From Actinophytocola sp036402745 (GTDB lineage: Bacteria > Actinomycetota > Actinomycetes > Mycobacteriales > Pseudonocardiaceae), in the NCBI RefSeq assembly GCF_036402745.1, contig NZ_DASWSJ010000158.1:1-23960 (forward strand): 23,960 nt of DNA, in the 5' to 3' direction. Below the pieces are notes generated by a model, which searched no databases, was not told the DNA's origin, and saw only the letters and a list, made by a program, of their open reading frames with translations. A program made the translations under genes and the position numbers. Below are positions 22,041-23,960 of this stretch, in pieces. Position 1 is the stretch's first letter, and each line of letters starts with the position of its first letter.

Positions 22041-22727
22041 ATGGTGAGCGCTCTGCGCAAGATCGTGCCGGCGGTGGCCGTTGGCTTCGTCGCGCTGCTC
22101 GGCATCGCCGGGTGCAGCGCTGGGCAGGTCACCCAGACGGACAACATCGAGCCCGCCGTGAACGGCAACATGGCCGACGTCGGTGACATCGCGCTGCGCG
22201 ACGTCGTGCTCGCCTACCCGAAGTCGGGCACGTACAAGAAGGGCGACCAGGCGCCGCTGGTCCTCACCATCGTCAACACCGGCGGCACCGACGACGAGCT
22301 CGTGTCCGTGTCGAGCCCGGCGGCCAGGTCCGTCCAGCTGATCGGCAGCACCAAGCTGCCGGCTCACAGCCGCCTGCTGGTCGTCGTGCCGGAGCAGCCG
22401 ACGGCGTCGTCCTCGGCGGCGGTCACCACCACCGAGAGCTCCGCGCCGGGCACCACCACGAGCCCGCCGGAGACCTCGGGCAGCGGGGCGGCCTCCTCGT
22501 CCTCGTCGGCGCCCGGGACCACGGTCACGCCCACCAGCGAGGTCCAGACCCAGGTCGGCCGGATGAGCATCGTCCTCACCGATCTGGTGGCGGACCTGGA
22601 TCCCGGCAAGAACGTCCCGGTCACGTTCGTCTTCGCCAACGCCGGCTCGGTCACCATCCAGGTGCCGATCGACACGCCGGACACCCCCCGGTCCGACCCC
22701 GCGACCACCGAGGCCGAGAGTCACTGA
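22041..22727 (+). CDS. lpqE: LpqE-like lipoprotein
   Basis: From ATG 22041, with GAGGAAGG about 8 bases upstream, the protein has 228 residues. The lipoprotein signal ends in LGIAGC. The mature protein begins with a beta-rich domain (IALRDVVLAYPKSGTYKKGDQAPLVLTIVNTGGTDDELVSVSSP...), is interrupted by a Ser/Thr/Pro-rich insert of about 45 residues (near residues 115-160), and resumes with MSIVLTDLVADLDPGKNVPVTFVFANAGSVTIQVPI. The layout resembles PCu(A)C-type metallochaperone folds, but I see no clear Met/His copper site. Position between carD and radA is the same as M. tuberculosis Rv3584 (lpqE). The longer frame from 21852 has no ribosome-binding site. Confidence 0.85.
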   Translation: MVSALRKIVPAVAVGFVALLGIAGCSAGQVTQTDNIEPAVNGNMADVGDIALRDVVLAYPKSGTYKKGDQAPLVLTIVNTGGTDDELVSVSSPAARSVQLIGSTKLPAHSRLLVVVPEQPTASSSAAVTTTESSAPGTTTSPPETSGSGAASSSSSAPGTTVTPTSEVQTQVGRMSIVLTDLVADLDPGKNVPVTFVFANAGSVTIQVPIDTPDTPRSDPATTEAESH

Positions 22728-22770
22728 CCTGCCCCCGGGCGGTCGTCCCGGAATTGTCGGTGCCCCCCTC

Positions 22771-22776
22771 TAAGTT
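22771..22776 (+). promoter_or_regulatory. -10 hexamer for leaderless radA
   Basis: TAAGTT is followed by 6 bases and the GTG at 22783. There is no Shine-Dalgarno sequence. This fits a leaderless radA transcript separate from lpqE. Confidence 0.5.
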
Positions 22777-22782
22777 CGTCCC

Positions 22783-23960
22783 GTGGCCAAGAACACGCGA
22801 TCCAGCAAGCCCGGTTACCGCTGCGCCGAGTGCGGCAACGAGTCCGCCAAGTGGTTCGGCCGGTGTCAGGAATGCCAGGCCTGGGGCACGTTAGAGGAGA
22901 TCGGCGTGCCCACCAGGGCAGTGCTGGCCAAGATCGCGGCCGGCGTGCCCAGCTCTCCCGCGCGCCCCATCGCCGAGGTCGACGTCGAGGCCGCGCGCGC
23001 CCGGCAGACGGGGGTGTCGGAGCTCGACCGGGTGTTGGGTGGCGGCCTGGTGCCCGGTGCGGTGGTGCTGCTGGCCGGCGAGCCGGGTGTGGGCAAGTCC
23101 ACACTCCTGCTGGAGGTGGCCTTCCGCTGGGCGGCCCGCGACGGCGCCGCCGGCCCGTCCCTCTATGTGACCGGCGAGGAGTCGGCGGGTCAGGTGCGGC
23201 TGCGTGCCGAGCGCACCGGCAACGTTCACGGGTCGATGTACCTGGCGGCAGAGAGCGACATCTCGGCGGTCTTCGGCCATGTGGACGCGGTCAAGCCAGG
23301 CCTGCTCGTCATCGACTCGGTCCAGACCCTGGGCTCCCCGGAGATCGACGGCACCCCCGGCGGCGTCACCCAGGTCCGCGCGGTCACGGCCGCACTGGTG
23401 GCGCTGGCCAAGGAACGCGACCTGCCGGTCATCCTGGTCGGCCACGTGACGAAGGACGGCTCGATCGCCGGTCCGCGCGTGCTGGAACACCTGGTAGACG
23501 TCGTCCTCCACTTCGAGGGCGATCGGCATACGTCGCTGCGCATGGTGCGCGGCGTGAAGAACCGCTTCGGCCCCGCGGACGAGGTCGGCTGCTTCGAACT
23601 GGTCGACGACGGCATCCTGGGCGTTCCCGACCCGTCGGGCCTGTTCCTCAACCGCCGTGAGACGGGTGTCGCCGGCACGGCCGTCACCGTTGCGGTGGAA
23701 GGAAAGCGGCCGCTGCTGGGCGAGGTGCAGGCGCTGGTGTCGAAGTCGGCCCTGCCGTCGCCGAGGCGGGCGGTGAGCGGCCTGGACTCGGCCCGGGTGG
23801 CGATGGCGCTGGCCGTGCTGGAGCGCCGCGGGGGGATCCGCCTGTCGGAGTACGACGTCTTCACGGCGACGGTGGGCGGGATGCGCATCAACGAGCCGGC
23901 GGCGGATCTGGCCCTGGTACTGGCGGTCGCGTCGGCGGCGAAGGACATTCCGTTGCCGCC
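22783..23960 (+). CDS. radA: DNA repair protein RadA (C-terminus cut by window end)
   Basis: 392 residues are present of a family that is usually about 450-480. The N-terminal zinc finger has Cys14, 17, 28 and 31 (YRCAECG...GRCQEC). The RecA-like ATPase has Walker A GEPGVGKST (99-107), Walker B LLVIDSV and the RadA-specific KNRFG motif (VKNRFGPADEVG). The C-terminal Lon-protease-like domain begins around VAVEGKRPLLGEVQALV and runs off the end. RadA promotes branch migration in recombination. In M. tuberculosis the next gene is disA; it is not in the window. The GTG start is supported by a TANNNT element 6 bases before it. Confidence 0.96.
   Translation, partial: MAKNTRSSKPGYRCAECGNESAKWFGRCQECQAWGTLEEIGVPTRAVLAKIAAGVPSSPARPIAEVDVEAARARQTGVSELDRVLGGGLVPGAVVLLAGEPGVGKSTLLLEVAFRWAARDGAAGPSLYVTGEESAGQVRLRAERTGNVHGSMYLAAESDISAVFGHVDAVKPGLLVIDSVQTLGSPEIDGTPGGVTQVRAVTAALVALAKERDLPVILVGHVTKDGSIAGPRVLEHLVDVVLHFEGDRHTSLRMVRGVKNRFGPADEVGCFELVDDGILGVPDPSGLFLNRRETGVAGTAVTVAVEGKRPLLGEVQALVSKSALPSPRRAVSGLDSARVAMALAVLERRGGIRLSEYDVFTATVGGMRINEPAADLALVLAVASAAKDIPLP

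Overview
The window is GC-rich, gene-dense actinobacterial chromosome. The pieces that point to this are leaderless genes, GTG starts, I-shaped terminators without a U-tract, CarD, and secreted lipoproteins with Ser/Thr/Pro-rich linkers. The block rlmB-cysS-ispF-ispD-carD, divergent from lpqE-radA, has the same order as Mycobacterium tuberculosis Rv3579c-Rv3585. The surrounding gene set and protein style suggest Pseudonocardiales, perhaps an Amycolatopsis-like organism. That placement is inference, since no database could be searched. I see no rRNA, tRNA, insertion sequence, prophage or CRISPR array.

Layout. 1-103 is the tail of an unknown gene and a strong terminator. 472-3645 is a rightward group: a small anchored protein translationally coupled to a secreted SGNH hydrolase, then a 69-residue protein overlapping a membrane-tethered endonuclease/exonuclease/phosphatase-fold protein. 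3653-4119 is a non-coding array of five ~100-bp units (three direct, two inverted), each with a DnaA-box-like 9-mer at the same offset. 4150-9578 holds a lipoprotein M1 peptidase, an alpha/beta hydrolase, a 2H phosphoesterase, a Tat-exported amidase, MutY and a beta-carbonic anhydrase. 9793-10521 is a membrane-anchored protein, followed by a palindrome of two perfect DnaA-box 9-mers. 10588-14552 is a LacI-type regulator divergent from a three-gene metal ABC importer. 14515-17239 has a DUF445 membrane protein and an MBOAT acyltransferase.

17404-21745 is a leftward operon running carD, ispD, ispF, cysS, rlmB and possibly a small Cys-rich protein. It links RNA polymerase control, isoprenoid precursor synthesis, tRNA charging and 23S rRNA methylation. 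lpqE and radA run rightward from the other side; radA is cut by the window end.

Most genes are conserved housekeeping functions. The signals most worth a second look are the five-unit DnaA-box array; an ispD with no ATG/GTG/TTG start, a probable CTG start and two altered active-site positions; an operator-like dyad over the LacI promoter; an unusual metal-ligand set in the importer's binding protein; and a recurring palindromic word TCCACWGTGGA.
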